The translations under genes and the position numbers were made by a program. Positions 34,291 through 34,724 of a DNA stretch of 34,724 nt are shown here, in pieces. The notes below the pieces were generated by a model. The model searched no databases. It saw nothing but the letters and a program-made list of their open reading frames with translations, and was not told where the DNA came from. How positions within the stretch are numbered: position 1 is the first letter of the stretch; every line of letters begins with the position of its first letter. The DNA is from Candidatus Dormiibacterota bacterium (GTDB lineage Bacteria; Chloroflexota; Dormibacteria; Aeolococcales; Aeolococcaceae). The stretch spans positions 9,660 through 44,383 of the forward strand of contig PKXZ01000039.1 in NCBI GenBank assembly GCA_003132525.1, given 5' to 3'.

Positions 34291-34724
34291 GCGGTCTCCC
34301 CGAGCACGCGCAGCCGTGGCCGGTCGCCGGCCTCCACCTGCGACCAGCGTCCACCGGCGAGACGCATCGCGTGCGACGCGTGCAGCATCCGCTGGATCTC
34401 CTCTGCGGGCACCGGTCGCGAGAAGTAGAAGCCTTGGGCGAACCGGCAGCCGAGGCTCTGGAGCCGCTCGGCCTGTTCGGCCGTCTCCACGCCCTCGGCG
34501 ATGAGGCCGAGCCCGAGCGTCTTGCCCATCCGGATGATCGCCTGCGCGAACGCGGTCCGGCGGGGATCCTCGGCGACATGGTCGACGAACAGCTTGTCGA
34601 TCTTGAGGATGTCCAGCGGCAGGTCCTGGAGCGACGCCAGCGACGAGTAGCCGGTACCGAAGTCGTCCATCGAGATGCGCACGCCGAGCGCCTTGAGCTC
34701 GCGCAGGCGGTCCCGTGCGCTCAC
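34287..34724 (-). CDS. EAL-domain cyclic-di-GMP phosphodiesterase, C-terminal part (5' end beyond window)
   Basis: ISMDDFGTGYSSLASLQDLPLDILKIDKLFV, IRMGKTLGLGLIAEGVETAEQAERLQSLGCRFAQGFYFSRPVPAEEI; ORF reaches the window edge. Confidence 0.93.
   Translation of the reverse strand: MSARDRLRELKALGVRISMDDFGTGYSSLASLQDLPLDILKIDKLFVDHVAEDPRRTAFAQAIIRMGKTLGLGLIAEGVETAEQAERLQSLGCRFAQGFYFSRPVPAEEIQRMLHASHAMRLAGGRWSQVEAGDRPRLRVLGETA

Overview
GC-rich bacterial window dominated by an aromatic-acid catabolic region. (1) A minus-strand operon runs from 9732 down to 1390: Tat-type substrate-binding protein, LivG/F/H/M branched-chain-type ABC importer, aldehyde dehydrogenase, PobA-like 4-hydroxybenzoate 3-monooxygenase, and a hydroxyquinol/catechol-type intradiol dioxygenase. 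(2) A divergent plus-strand operon (9912-17162) encodes a complete protocatechuate ortho-cleavage (beta-ketoadipate) route in the order catI/pcaI-catJ/pcaJ-pcaF-pcaH-pcaG-pcaB-pcaD-pcaC, followed by an IclR-family regulator. The shared 179-bp control region carries PcaR-like 15-bp operator palindromes. (3) A second divergent pair of units (17893-25020) looks like a 2-aminobenzoyl-CoA (anthranilate) or salicylyl-CoA hybrid pathway: a fused FAD-monooxygenase/Old-Yellow-Enzyme reductase, a creatininase-family hydrolase, a benzoate-CoA-ligase-family enzyme, an enoyl-CoA hydratase, a RidA/YjgF deaminase and an acyl-CoA dehydrogenase. The most interesting hypothesis is that RidA and the creatininase homologue complete deamination or ring opening after the fused flavoenzyme. 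The rest holds a DUF222/HNH protein (truncated by the left edge), a GNAT acetyltransferase, a two-component system, an orphan Flp pilin, a DHA2 MFS exporter, a small His-containing membrane protein, an aldo/keto reductase, a lipoprotein beta-propeller, a VOC protein with a stand-alone 63-aa ORF, a pyridine nucleotide-disulfide oxidoreductase and a partial EAL-domain protein. No rRNA, tRNA, CRISPR or IS element was recognised. Start codons are reassigned where 4-bp stop/start overlaps or RBS placement support it. All family calls are from motif recognition by eye; no database search was run.
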